A stretch of 40,295 bases of DNA from Verrucomicrobiota bacterium (GCA_014193395.1 BJHT01000026.1:1-40295); one strand, 5' to 3'. Counted from the stretch's first letter, positions 1-8,061 are shown. Notes: generated by a model not told the origin, from the sequence alone. Translations and numbers: made by a program.

Positions 1-879
1 CTGGCCGGGCGCATGGAGATCATCCCGCTGTTTCCCTTTTCCGCCGGCGAACTGTCCGGGGTCACCGAGGGTTTCGTGCCCCGGTGTTTCGCCGGCACTA
101 TCGGCAAGTTGAAAGTGCCGTCGGGTCGGGATGATCTCGCGGCCCGGTTGACGCGCGGCGGCTACCCGGAGGCGATCCAGCGCGAGGACGTCGATCGTCG
201 TGCCGCGTGGTTCGCCGCCTACCTCTCGACCATTCTCCAGCGCGACGTGCGCGAACTGGCGCGGGTGGACGGACTGCACAACCTGCCGAACCTCCTCAAG
301 CTGCTGGCCGCCCGGACCGCCGGTCTGCTGAACCTCGCCGACGTGGGCCGTGACGCCGCCCTGCCGCACACGACGCTGACCCGCTACCTCGCCCTGCTGG
401 AAACAGTGTTTCTCGTCCATCGTTTGCCCGCGTGGTCACGCAACCTCGGCCAGCGATTGGTCAAAGCGCCCAAGCTGCACCTGGTGGACACCGGCCTCGC
501 GTGCCATCTCCTCGGGGCGGACGCCGCCTGGCTGGCCGAAGATCGTCCGCTGCTCGGTCGGCTGCTGGAGAGCTTCGTTGTTGGCGAGCTGCGCAAACAA
601 ATTACCTGGGCCGCCCCCCGGACGACGCTCCATCATTTCCGCACCGCGACGGGGGTGGAAGTGGATGTGGTCCTGGAGCAGCCGGACCGGTCGGTCGTGG
701 CGGTCGAAGTAAAAGCCAGCGCCACCGTGTCGGCGGCAGACTTCGCGGGGCTTCAGGAACTGCGCGACCAGCTCGGCCGGAAATTCCGCACCGGGGTGAT
801 GCTCTATCTGGGCGATCAAGTCATGCCCGCCGGGGACCAGCTTTGGGTCATCCCCGTGCCGGCCTTGTGGGCTGCCTGA
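1..879 (+). CDS. AAA-type ATPase with C-terminal DUF4143 domain, 5'-truncated by the window edge
   Basis: The frame is open from base 1 and the visible 292 residues are the C-terminal part of a longer protein. The first residues, LAGRMEIIPLFPFS, match the segment that follows the AAA core in the DUF4143 ATPase family (SLAGR...L.P.S), so the Met at base 13 is internal and not a start. The Walker motifs would lie upstream. The C-terminal half is DUF4143. It ends in a PD-(D/E)XK-like signature, with VEVDVVLE (bases 658-681) followed by VAVEVKAS (bases 697-720); the Asp is at 664, Glu at 706 and Lys at 712. Members are common, often horizontally mobile, single-gene ATPases whose cellular role is poorly defined; a link to mobile or defence regions is only an association. 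The stop TGA is at 877-879, followed by a 262-bp gap with no gene. Confidence 0.85.
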   Translation: MAGRMEIIPLFPFSAGELSGVTEGFVPRCFAGTIGKLKVPSGRDDLAARLTRGGYPEAIQREDVDRRAAWFAAYLSTILQRDVRELARVDGLHNLPNLLKLLAARTAGLLNLADVGRDAALPHTTLTRYLALLETVFLVHRLPAWSRNLGQRLVKAPKLHLVDTGLACHLLGADAAWLAEDRPLLGRLLESFVVGELRKQITWAAPRTTLHHFRTATGVEVDVVLEQPDRSVVAVEVKASATVSAADFAGLQELRDQLGRKFRTGVMLYLGDQVMPAGDQLWVIPVPALWAA

Positions 880-1141
880 ATCTGCCGCCACCGCCGACAC
901 GAGGACGCGGACGTCCCCTACCCGCGTGAGGATGCCGCCAAGTACTCTGAACGCCCGGTCGCCGCCGGAGCACGACTCGAGCGCACACGAAGGACGTAGG
1001 AAGATTTTTTCGCCCCCTTGTTTACGTGCCCGCTGCTACCGGGCTTAGTCGCGCTCCCAAGCTGGAGCTCGTCCCCGGCCCGCTCCCCGCGCAGACGAGC
1101 TGCGCGGGGCACTCGCGGGCGGGCCGCCCGCGCTCCGGGCG

Positions 1142-2275
1142 CTACGTGATATGCGCGCCCTGGGTCTCGACGTACACGGCGTACACCGAGGTGCTGGCGG
1201 TCATGAAGAGGCGGTTCCGTTTCGCGCCGCCGAAGCAGACGTTGGAGCAGATTTCGGGCAGCAGGATTTGGCCGATGCGTTCGCCGTCGGGCGCGAAGAT
1301 GTGGACGCCGTCGTAGCCGTCGCCGACCCAGCCGGCGCTGGCCCAGATGTTGCCGTCCACGTCCGCACGGATGCCGTCGGCAAAGCCCGACTTTTCGGTG
1401 CCGTCTTTCATCTTGAGTTTCATCGAGCAGAATTCGCGGCCGTTGGCGAGTTTGCGGCCGTCCACGATGTCATAGACGCGGATGTTTTTCGGCGCCTGGT
1501 CGTAGTGCGATGCGCCGGTGTCGGCGACGTAGAGTTTCTTGTAGTCGGGGGAGAAACAGAGGCCGTTGGGTTTGAAGAGATCGTCGGTGACCATGTCGAT
1601 CGTGCCGGATTTGTCGATGCGGTACACGGCTTCCTTGATTTCCAAAGTGCCCTTGTTGCCCTCGTAATTCATCAGGCTGCCGTAGCCGGGATCGGTGAAC
1701 CAGATGCTGCCGTCGTCGCGATGCACCACGATGTCGTTGGGCGCGTTGAACGGTTTGCCTTTCCATTTGTCCGCGAGGACGGTCGTGCCGCCGTTGTGCT
1801 CGTAGCGGACCACGCGGCGGTTGCCGTGTTCGCAGGAAAGTTCGCGGCCCTCGAAGTCAAAGGTGTTGCCGTTGCTGTTGCCGGCGGGATGGCGGAAGAC
1901 GCTCACATGGCCGTCCTCCTCGAGCCAGCGCATCTGGATGTTGTTGGGGATGTCGCTCCAGAGGAGGTAGCGCCCGACGGCGTTCCACGCGGGACCCTCG
2001 GCCCACAACATGCCGGGGCTGTGATAAACGCGCTGGATGGGCGTGTTGCCGAGCTTGTATTTGGCGAAGCGCTTGTCGATGGCGATGATGTCCGGGTCCG
2101 GATAGCGCACGGGAAAGGTGCCGGTCCAATCGCGATCCGCCGCGGCGGCGCGGCCCGCGAGCGTCAGGCCCGCAGCGGCCGTGGTCGCCGAAGCGAGGAA
2201 GGAACGGCGCGAGAGATTGGGTTGGAGCGACGGGGCGGCGGGTGCGCTGGAGGGAGGAAGCGGGGGAGCTTTCAT
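1142..2275 (-). CDS. Tat-exported SMP-30/gluconolactonase family protein
   Basis: A 377-residue six-bladed beta-propeller of the SMP-30/gluconolactonase/LRE family, expected to hydrolyse sugar lactones in a metal-dependent way. A twin-arginine signal is visible at residues 22-46 (SRRSFLASATTAAAG, then GRAAAA), so the mature protein should be periplasmic or cell-surface. Family metal ligands appear in place: Glu93 in WAEGP, Asn180 in FNAPND and Asp300 in FADGI. The frame stays open upstream to about 2344, but the ATG at 2275 puts the Tat motif at the usual distance and is preferred; no Shine-Dalgarno sequence precedes it. It is monocistronic, with large gaps on both sides. The true substrate is unknown; gluconolactone and xylonolactone are both possible. 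The exported Tat form is common in Verrucomicrobia and Planctomycetes (family knowledge). Confidence 0.88.
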   Translation of the reverse strand: MKAPPLPPSSAPAAPSLQPNLSRRSFLASATTAAAGLTLAGRAAAADRDWTGTFPVRYPDPDIIAIDKRFAKYKLGNTPIQRVYHSPGMLWAEGPAWNAVGRYLLWSDIPNNIQMRWLEEDGHVSVFRHPAGNSNGNTFDFEGRELSCEHGNRRVVRYEHNGGTTVLADKWKGKPFNAPNDIVVHRDDGSIWFTDPGYGSLMNYEGNKGTLEIKEAVYRIDKSGTIDMVTDDLFKPNGLCFSPDYKKLYVADTGASHYDQAPKNIRVYDIVDGRKLANGREFCSMKLKMKDGTEKSGFADGIRADVDGNIWASAGWVGDGYDGVHIFAPDGERIGQILLPEICSNVCFGGAKRNRLFMTASTSVYAVYVETQGAHIT

Positions 2276-2396
2276 GGTTTTTTGCAGGAGTTTTTTTGAC
2301 GGTGGTGACCCGCAAAGACTGTTGGGCGTGCGCGGTGATTTCAAGAAAAAGCGCGCGCGAGCGGGCAGTGGGGATGGCGAAATGTGGGGGAGCGAG

Positions 2397-2436
2397 GGGT
2401 TGAAGGGTGAAGCGGTGAAAGGGTTGAATGGGGGAA
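2397..2436. repeat. Degenerate heptamer repeat, GGTTGAA/GGGTGAA type
   Basis: Between the SMP-30 start and the palindromic element at 2511 the sequence contains a short run of near-repeats (GGTTGAA, GGGTGAA, GCGGTGAA, AGGGTTGAA). It resembles in style the other degenerate heptamer tracts in this window. No gene is visible in 2276-2858 apart from this tract and the element at 2511-2699. Confidence 0.4.
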
Positions 2437-2510
2437 GCGTAGCAATTGGGACTACGCCGGGCTGCGGGAAATTTTCGCTGAGGTGGCTGCATTCAACACA
2501 TCGCTTTTAG

Positions 2511-2699
2511 CCCGGATATTTCATGGATCAGTCGCAGCCGCACGCTGCTCGCCCTTGTAGCGCAGGTTTCCAAACCTGCTGTGTCGCCGACTTCCAAGTC
2601 GGCGGGGTGTCGGTCTCGCCGAGCGCGCTGCGGGTTTAGAAACCCGCGATACAGCAGGCTTGGAAGCCTGCGCTACAAAATAAACATGAAATATCCAGG
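2511..2699. repeat. MITE-like element with 15-bp terminal inverted repeats and four internal palindromes
   Basis: The outer arms CCCGGATATTTCATG (2511-2525) and CATGAAATATCCAGG (2685-2699) are inverted repeats matching at 14 of 15 bases. Inside them a second inverted pair (TTGTAGCGCAGG... at 2555 and ...GCGCTACAA ending at 2678) bounds four short palindromes with a common build: GCAGGTTTCCAAACCTGC (2562-2579), GCCGACTTCCAAGTCGGC (2586-2603), GCGGGTTTAGAAACCCGC (2630-2647) and GCAGGCTTGGAAGCCTGC (2654-2671). A half copy with the first two palindromes recurs at 9896-9943, so this is a dispersed family. There is no coding capacity. A non-autonomous mobile element or a REP/REPIN-type structure fits. 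Confidence 0.8.
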
Positions 2700-2858
2700 T
2701 TAGTGCGTGGGGCTTGAGCCGGAATTCGGGACCGACGCCGGGAGCGCCTCCGTGATGTGTTGCCGCCGCCTTTGCGATCCGCCGCTCGGTGACAAGGCCG
2801 CGGTGAATCTTGCGTTGTGCGTGACAAAGCGGTGGCGGGGCGGAAGGCTCATTCTCGA

Positions 2859-3758
2859 ATGAATCCGCCGGGCCGCGAGCTGTGGTTGTCTGCGTGCATC
2901 TCCACGGGGGTGCATGTGACGGCGGTGTTGGTGGCGGCGCAACTGGGAGCGGGGGCGCTGCGGCGCGCCGCGGTGCGGGTGGACCCGCCGGTGTTGGAGG
3001 TGGTCGTCACGGAACCCAAGCCGGTGCCGACGCCGCCGGTGCCGTTGCCCGTGGCATCGGCAACGCCCCCGGCCGCACCGGCCGCCGCAGCACCGGCAAG
3101 GGATGTCGTGGCGGAGACCGCGGAGGCCAAGCTACCGCCGGTGAGCGTCACGAAACCCCCTCCGCCCAATCCGCCGCCGCCGGTGGTCAGGACCGTGACA
3201 CTGGAGCCACCGAAGTCTGCGCCGTCGCCCCCGCCACCGCCGCCGGTGCCGAAGCTGGAGCAACCGGCGGTCGTGCCACGGGTGGTGAGCACCGCGGGTC
3301 CGCCGAAACCAAGTGCGCCCGTCGTTCCTGCCGCTCCGGTCCAGTCGCCGACAATCGTGAAAAACGAGAGCGCTTCTCCGCCACAAGTGGTTGCGGCAGC
3401 GGGGACGACCGTCGCGACCGCTCCGCCGCCGAGCGGAATCACCGCCCGTGGGGAAGCGGGAACGAGTGCGGAAGGGACGGGGACGCTCGCGTTGCCGCAG
3501 TATCGCAGCAATCCCGCGCCGGTTTACCCCGAGTCCGCGCGCCGTCAGCGGCAGGAGGGCGTCGTGTGGCTGCGGGTCGAAGTCAGCGAGCGCGGCGATG
3601 CGCTGGCGGTCGCGGTGGGACAAAGCTCGGGGCATCTCGCCTTGGATGAAGCGGCGATGAGCGCGGTGCGGGATTGGAAGTTCGTCCCGGCGCGGCAGGG
3701 CACGCGCCCGGTTGCGGCGCGGGTGGAGGTGCCGGTGCGGTTTCGTTTGGGGAATTGA
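2859..3758 (+). CDS. TonB-family energy transducer
   Basis: A 299-residue protein with the TonB layout. An N-terminal membrane anchor lies at about residues 10-31 (LWLSACISTGVHVTAVLV), followed by a long Pro/Ala/Val-rich periplasmic spacer (about 43-205) with runs such as PPPPNPPPPV, and a C-terminal TonB domain from about residue 212 (YRSNPAPVYPESARR, then GVVWLRVEVSERGDA and DEAAMSAVRDWKFVPA). TonB proteins transmit proton-motive force from an ExbB-ExbD complex to outer-membrane receptors; no exbB, exbD or receptor gene is in the window. The frame opens at 2817, but the ATG at 2859 is preferred because it puts the anchor at the N-terminus and has a GGAAGG stretch about 12 bases upstream. 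The spacer's composition accounts for the many spurious reading frames here. Confidence 0.88.
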   Translation: MNPPGRELWLSACISTGVHVTAVLVAAQLGAGALRRAAVRVDPPVLEVVVTEPKPVPTPPVPLPVASATPPAAPAAAAPARDVVAETAEAKLPPVSVTKPPPPNPPPPVVRTVTLEPPKSAPSPPPPPPVPKLEQPAVVPRVVSTAGPPKPSAPVVPAAPVQSPTIVKNESASPPQVVAAAGTTVATAPPPSGITARGEAGTSAEGTGTLALPQYRSNPAPVYPESARRQRQEGVVWLRVEVSERGDALAVAVGQSSGHLALDEAAMSAVRDWKFVPARQGTRPVAARVEVPVRFRLGN

Positions 3759-3770
3759 GGGCGCGCAAGG

Positions 3771-4008
3771 AAAGCTCCAAGTTCAAATCTCAAAGCTCAA
3801 GGGAAGGGCCAATGGGCAAGCGCCAATTGCCAATGGAAAACAGCCGATTGCCAACGGCCAATTGCCAAGCGATCAAGCCATCGCAGCGATTCACTCGGCG
3901 ACTTGGTTTTCGGCGAATAGGCGACTTCGGGTCGTGACGGTGTCACCGAATTTGGCGCTTGAGACTTGGTCCTTCCCTTGAGCTTTGAGCTTTATCCTTG
4001 GAGCTTTT
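3771..4008. repeat. Inverted-repeat element of the GAGCTTTGAGCTTT family
   Basis: Left arm 3771-3811 and right arm 3968-4008 are 41-bp inverted repeats matching at about 36 positions. Both are made of degenerate heptamers around CAAAGCT/AGCTTTG, followed by AAGGGAAGG. The interior contains a second kind of near-repeat based on CCAATTGCCAATGG/GCCAATTGCC (about 3815-3870). The right arm reverse-complements almost exactly to the left arm of the element at 13819, proving a dispersed family. There is no coding capacity. Confidence 0.75.
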
Positions 4009-4035
4009 TCTCCTTCTTCCGCGCAGGTCGGGCGC

Positions 4036-4245
4036 TCAAAGCTCATCTTCGCGCTCCGTGTAGAAGAGGCGGTGGGCGTGGTCGTAGTCGGCGTCGGGGA
4101 CGAGGACGCGGGCGGGGCGGTTGAGGTCGCCGTCGTCGGGCAGCGAAGGGTCCTCGAATTCCTGAGTGGCGGCGATGCCGTGTTTTTCGAGCATCGAGAG
4201 CAGCATCTCGGTGTTCACCACGGGGCCGCTGTAGAACAGTTTCAT
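4036..4245 (-). CDS. DUF2007-type small protein
   Basis: A 69-residue protein starting MKLFYSGPVVNTEMLLSM, with the fold expected for the DUF2007 'putative signal transducing protein' family. It has an N-terminal beta strand, a helix that begins after NTEM, then VLVPDADYDHAHRLFY near the C-terminus. The name does not mean that a signalling role has been shown; the fold resembles PII/ACT-like alpha-beta domains. The frame is open up to 4320, but the upstream part is a Pro/Ser/Ala-rich stretch typical of non-coding sequence, so the ATG at 4245 is chosen. The gene stands alone between a repeat element and the divergently placed isomerase-like gene at 4409. Confidence 0.7.
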   Translation of the reverse strand: MKLFYSGPVVNTEMLLSMLEKHGIAATQEFEDPSLPDDGDLNRPARVLVPDADYDHAHRLFYTEREDEL

Positions 4246-4408
4246 GCGCGCAGCGTGGCAGGGTGGGGCGGGGTTGGCAGGGGAATTTGGGGCAGGGGAA
4301 TGGGGAGATGAGTTGATCATTCGCGGATGGTGTTTTCGGGGCCGGTACTTTTTCTGCGAGCGGAAGGAAGCTCGACACTGCAGCGCGGCGGGCGGTTAAA
4401 TCGCGGCC

Positions 4409-5221
4409 ATGAAATTCGCCATCTGCAACGAGATTTTTCAGGGCTGGAAATTCGAGGACGCGTGCGCCTACGCCAAACGGGCGGGTTACGACGCGATCGA
4501 GGTCGCGCCGTTCACCATCGCCAAGCATGTGACGGATGTGCCGGCGGCGGAGCGGGCGCGGTTGCGTGAGGTGGCGACGCGTGCCGGGCTGGCGGTGTCG
4601 GGCATTCACTGGGTGCTGGCGCAGACGGAGGGGATGTATCTCACGCATCCGGAGGCGGCGGTGCGCGCGCGCACGGCGAAATACATCTGCGACTTGGTGG
4701 ATTTTTGCGCGGATTTGGGCGGCCAGCGGATTGTGTTCGGCTCGCCGAAGCAGCGGAATCTGCTGCCGGGCGTGTCGTATCAGCAGGCGTGGGAGTGGGC
4801 GACGGCGGGCTTTCGCGACGGCGTGAAGCGCGGCGAGGAGCGCGGGGTGACGATTTGTTTCGAGCCGCTGGGGCCGTCGGACACGGACTTCATCAACACG
4901 GCGGCGGAGGGGATTCGGTTCGTGAAACAACTGAACTCGCCGAATTTCCGGATCATTCTGGATGTGAAAGCGATGTCCTCGGAGAGCACGCCGATCCCGG
5001 AGATCATCCGGGAATCGTGGCCGAACTTCGCGTATTTCCACGCGAACGATAAGAACCTGAAAGGGCCGGGTTTCGGCGACGTGGATTTCCGGCCCATCGC
5101 CGCGGCGTTGAAAGAGGTGAGCTACACGGGGTACGTCTCGGTCGAGGTCTTTATTTTCGACGAGGGTCCGGAGGTCATCGCGACGAAGAGCATCGAGTAT
5201 TTGAAGAGGGTGTTTGGGTGA
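4409..5221 (+). CDS. Sugar phosphate isomerase/epimerase, xylose-isomerase-like TIM barrel
   Basis: A 270-residue AP-endonuclease-2/xylose-isomerase-like TIM barrel, close in pattern to hydroxypyruvate isomerase and sugar epimerases. The four metal ligands of the family are recognisable: Glu152 (ICFEPLG), Asp185 (RIILDVKAM), His211 (FAYFHAND) and Glu246 (YVSVEVF). The enzyme likely interconverts a keto- and aldo-sugar or epimerises a ketose using a divalent metal in the cytoplasm; no signal peptide is present. The ATG at 4409 opens directly on MKFAICNEIFQGW, the usual first strand. The gene is monocistronic, with a palindromic element 48 bases after its stop. The exact substrate cannot be read from the sequence. 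Confidence 0.85.
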   Translation: MKFAICNEIFQGWKFEDACAYAKRAGYDAIEVAPFTIAKHVTDVPAAERARLREVATRAGLAVSGIHWVLAQTEGMYLTHPEAAVRARTAKYICDLVDFCADLGGQRIVFGSPKQRNLLPGVSYQQAWEWATAGFRDGVKRGEERGVTICFEPLGPSDTDFINTAAEGIRFVKQLNSPNFRIILDVKAMSSESTPIPEIIRESWPNFAYFHANDKNLKGPGFGDVDFRPIAAALKEVSYTGYVSVEVFIFDEGPEVIATKSIEYLKRVFG

Positions 5222-5268
5222 GCCCTTGCTTTGGTTCGCGGCGCGTGGGCGGGTCCCTTGCCCCGCGT

Positions 5269-5364
5269 TTGTAGGAGACGACGTAAGGAGACTCTAACTC
5301 TTCCGGCGGGAGCGTCGTCGTCGGGCTAAAGGAGGCTAGAGTCTCCTCACGTCGTCTCCTACAA
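5269..5364. repeat. Palindromic element (TTGTAGGAGACGACGT family)
   Basis: Left arm 5269-5296 and right arm 5337-5364 are 28-bp inverted repeats with a single mismatch, beginning TTGTAGGAGACGACGT and ending ACTCTA. The loop is 40 bases. The element lies between convergent genes (stops at 5221 and 5385), so a long hairpin would form in either transcript and could serve as a bidirectional transcription barrier. There is no T-tract, so a standard intrinsic terminator is not claimed. Confidence 0.8.
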
Positions 5365-5384
5365 GGGGCGCTGTCGCGCGTGGC

Positions 5385-5981
5385 TCAGTCGAAGCGGCGC
5401 TGCGCGGCTTTTGGGGCGGCGCTGATGGTGAGCTGTTTACCTTCGGTCACCTGGACATGCCAGCCGTCGAGGCTCTTGCGGCTCCAGCCCTTTTCACCGG
5501 CGAGGGATTTGGGCGCGTAGGGCTTGAGTTCGGGGAGTTGATAGGCCTCGGAGAACATGGCGGCGAACTCCGCACCATCTAGATCGTTGGCACCGAACAG
5601 GCGGTCCACCGCGTCGCGGGTGAACTCGAGCTTCGTGACCTTGCCGCCCTGGAGGAAAATCTGGACGCCGTTGCCCTTGATGCCGTCGCGTCCGGCGTAG
5701 TGTTTTTCGAGAGCGACTTCGCGCGATTGTTCGCCGTAGCGGCCGAGTTTTTCCTCGGTGATTTTCGCGCTGGTTTCCTTCACAAACGCCGCGAGTTCGT
5801 TGGTGCTGACGAAGCTCAGCTTCGGCGCGCCGAGGAGCTTGAAATGATTGGTGTTGAGCAGTTCGAGCGCCTTCGCCGCAGGCATGCCGAGCGAGAAGCC
5901 TTTGACGACGAGATCGGCGGCGCGGAGCGACGGGGCGGTGAGGCCGAGCGCGGCGAGGAGCAGGAGGAGGGAGGGTTTCAT
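5385..5981 (-). CDS. Secreted protein of unknown function
   Basis: 198 residues. An N-terminal signal peptide is clear: MKPSLLLLLAALGLTAPSLRAADL, with probable cleavage after SLRA or RAA. The mature part begins VVKGFSLGMP, a short pattern that recurs in bacterial exported proteins where a small repeat carries a G-(M/F)-x-(A/V)-x-(A/E)-hydrophobic segment. It then has an amphipathic middle rich in Lys and Glu and a C-terminus ending KAAQRRFD. No catalytic motif was recognised. The gene runs convergently to the sugar isomerase and sits 123 bases downstream of the TPR gene on the same strand, so the two could be co-transcribed. The function is not assigned. Confidence 0.7.
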   Translation of the reverse strand: MKPSLLLLLAALGLTAPSLRAADLVVKGFSLGMPAAKALELLNTNHFKLLGAPKLSFVSTNELAAFVKETSAKITEEKLGRYGEQSREVALEKHYAGRDGIKGNGVQIFLQGGKVTKLEFTRDAVDRLFGANDLDGAEFAAMFSEAYQLPELKPYAPKSLAGEKGWSRKSLDGWHVQVTEGKQLTISAAPKAAQRRFD

Positions 5982-6104
5982 AAATGGGATTAGCTGGCCG
6001 AGCGGGAGCTGTGGGCGCGGCGCGGCGGGGAGGGTTTTAAGATCGAGTGGTTGCCGAATCGACCGGAGTGAACGGGATGAAAAAGCCCCACGGCGCGCGG
6101 AACA

Positions 6105-7517
6105 TCACGGCGTGGGCGGCTGGCTCTGGCCGCTGTAGTAGGCCTCGATTTTTTCGGAGACGTTCTGGTAGCCGATGTCCACCTCGTAGATCTGCTTGTA
6201 CTGGTCGATGGCTTCCTCGGCTTTGCCCATTTTCTCGAGCACGCACGCGAGGCCGTACACCAACTCCTTCTTCTCCTCGTCGAAGGTGGTTTTTTCCTTG
6301 ATCGCGTTCTGGAAGGTGCGGGCGGCCAGGTCGTTCATGCCGCGCCGGGCGAAGCACTGGCCGATGTAATTCAGGCATTGCAGCTTGCGAACGGGATTGG
6401 CCTGGGCGAGTTGAAATTCCTTGGTGGCCTCCTGCAGCCGGTTGGCGTGGAAGTAGAGCACGGCCAGCTCGAACTTGATGTTCAGGTCGGTCGGATATTT
6501 TTCGGACCGGCGCTTGCAGTCGGCGAGGATGAACTCGCTCTTCTCGGCCTCGATCTTGGCCTTCTGCGCGTCGAGGTCCGGGGCCGTGGGATCCAACTGG
6601 GAGAGGCGCAGGTCAAACTTTTTGATGTTGGTCTCGGTGATCGATTTTTCGAGGGAGGAATCGGAGATGCCGCTGGCCTGGACGACGTAGTGGAAATATT
6701 CGAGGGCCTTGTCGTAGTCCTTTTTCTGGATGTACAGCTCGGCGATCTGGCGGGCGAGGCGGAAGTTTTTCGGCTCCTTGGCCAGGCGCTCCTCGTATTC
6801 GGCGAGCAGGTTGGTGGCGACCTCGGCGCTCTTGACCTGGCGGCCTTCCTGTTCGAGGGAGGCGGACTGGTTTTTGTCCTTGAGGATGTCGCGGAAGGAG
6901 CCTTTGCCGTCGGCGAGATTTTCGTAGCCGCCTTCTTTGAGGGTGCGGCGGGCGGAGAAATCCTTGTAGGCCTGGGACACTTCCTGGTCGCCGGGGAAGA
7001 GCCGCAGCATGTCGTTGTAGATGCCGTTGGCGCGATCCATCTGCCCGAGGCGCGTCAGGGTCTCGGCAAGCTGCATGTTGATGGCCTTGTCTTTGCCGTT
7101 GGTGCGCTTGAGCAGGTCAAGCGAGAGGAGCGCGGTCTTCGGGAGGTCGGCGGCGAGGGCGGCTTCGGCGATGAGCTTGTGGGCGGAGATGTTGTCGGAG
7201 TCGCCGTTGAGGACCTGCTCGGCGAGGACGATGGCCTCGAGCGGATCCTTGCGCAGGGCCATGGAGCCTTTGGCGAGATTGGCCGCGCCGCTGGCGGAAC
7301 CCATGACCTTGCGGAAGATACCCGAGGACTGGCCGGCTTTGCGGGCCTGCGCGGCGCGGAGGGCTTCGCGGCACTCGTAGTAGCCGGGTTCCTTCTGCAA
7401 AATCTGCATCAAGATCGTCAGCGCATAATCCACGTTTCCGGTGTTCAACGCGCTGTTCCCTTTGTTGAACAATTCGATCAGGGCACGCGAAATGTCGTTC
7501 AGTTTCTTCTCTGGCAT
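6105..7517 (-). CDS. Tetratricopeptide-repeat protein
   Basis: A 470-residue, cytoplasm-type (no signal peptide) helical protein built of tetratricopeptide-like repeats. Recognisable units include ALNTGNVDYALTILMQIL near the N-terminus, QIAELYIQKKDYDKALEYF in the middle, and NYIGQCFARRGMNDLAARTF and LACVLEKMGKAEEAIDQY near the C-terminus. Between them are charged linkers such as AQKAKIEAEKSEF that could form coiled coil. TPR proteins act as scaffolds; no enzymatic domain is attached and the partner cannot be named. The frame is open to 7556, but the ATG at 7517 (MPEKKLNDISRALIELF) is preferred because the preceding codons read as non-coding. The only gene close by on the same strand is the secreted unknown at 5385. 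Confidence 0.8.
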   Translation of the reverse strand: MPEKKLNDISRALIELFNKGNSALNTGNVDYALTILMQILQKEPGYYECREALRAAQARKAGQSSGIFRKVMGSASGAANLAKGSMALRKDPLEAIVLAEQVLNGDSDNISAHKLIAEAALAADLPKTALLSLDLLKRTNGKDKAINMQLAETLTRLGQMDRANGIYNDMLRLFPGDQEVSQAYKDFSARRTLKEGGYENLADGKGSFRDILKDKNQSASLEQEGRQVKSAEVATNLLAEYEERLAKEPKNFRLARQIAELYIQKKDYDKALEYFHYVVQASGISDSSLEKSITETNIKKFDLRLSQLDPTAPDLDAQKAKIEAEKSEFILADCKRRSEKYPTDLNIKFELAVLYFHANRLQEATKEFQLAQANPVRKLQCLNYIGQCFARRGMNDLAARTFQNAIKEKTTFDEEKKELVYGLACVLEKMGKAEEAIDQYKQIYEVDIGYQNVSEKIEAYYSGQSQPPTP

Positions 7518-7580
7518 AACGCGCGAAGCATAGGTGCGAGGGCGCGGGGAATCCAAGGCAAATCACGGGTTTGCGAAGGC

Positions 7581-7671
7581 GTGGTGCGTGATGCGTGATG
7601 CGTGATGCGTGCGGCCTGGTTCGTGCGGTGTGATCCCGTAATCACGGCTCACGTATCACGCATCACATCAC
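7581..7671. repeat. Inverted pair of GCGTGAT heptamer tracts
   Basis: The left arm (7581-7611) consists of tandem GCGTGAT units (TGCGTGATGCGTGATGCG). The right arm (7641-7671) holds the inverse, degenerate form (ATCACG, GTATCACGCATCACATCAC). It lies in the gap between the divergent TPR and DUF485 genes, so it could influence their promoters, but no promoter elements are assigned. The style resembles the tract at 12885-12948. Confidence 0.65.
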
Positions 7672-7725
7672 CGCGCCGGAAATGCCTGTTGCCCCACCGG
7701 GAGGCGTTTGTTAGAACCGCCGCCC

Positions 7726-8061
7726 ATGTCCAAACCGCCCGCCGGCCCGCCCGATATTCACAGTGAGGAATTCCTCCACAGCCTGATGCGCCGGCAGTTG
7801 CGGCTGTCGGTGGCGTGCGCCGCGATGTTCCTGCTGGTGCTGCTGGGTTTGCCGCTGGCGAATTATTTCCTGCCCGAGCTGATGGCGACGCGGGTCGGCG
7901 GGTTCACGCTGACCTGGCTGGTGGTGGGGGTGCTGTTTTTCCCGTTCGTGTGGGTGATCGCCTATGTGTTCATCAAGCGCTCGATCGCGCTGGAGGATGC
8001 CGAGGTGGCCGAGGTGACGCGCGGAAACGGCGCGGCCAATGGCGCGGGGAAAAACCCTTGA
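7726..8061 (+). CDS. DUF485-family small membrane protein
   Basis: 111 residues with two transmembrane segments: about 31-52 (LSVACAAMFLLVLLGLPLAN) and about 62-86 (GFTLTWLVVGVLFFPFVWVI), ending in a basic then acidic tail (FIKRSIALEDAEV). This is the DUF485 (YjcH-like) family, which is typically encoded immediately upstream of an ActP-type monocarboxylate/sodium symporter, exactly as here (43-bp gap). The family role is thought to be accessory to the symporter; mechanism unknown. ATG 7726 (MSKPPAGPPDIHSEEF) is chosen; an earlier TTG at 7708 is possible but adds only LEPPP. Confidence 0.85.
   Translation: MSKPPAGPPDIHSEEFLHSLMRRQLRLSVACAAMFLLVLLGLPLANYFLPELMATRVGGFTLTWLVVGVLFFPFVWVIAYVFIKRSIALEDAEVAEVTRGNGAANGAGKNP

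Noticed and set aside
2817..2858. TonB start codon at 2817 rather than 2859.
   Set aside because: The 14 extra residues (MRDKAVAGRKAHSR) are possible, but a start at 2859 places the membrane anchor at the usual distance and has a GGAAGG site upstream; not decidable with certainty.
5269..5364. An intrinsic terminator between the convergent genes at 5221 and 5385.
   Set aside because: The stem is strong, but the loop is 40 bases and no T-tract follows on either strand. It is listed as a repeat instead.
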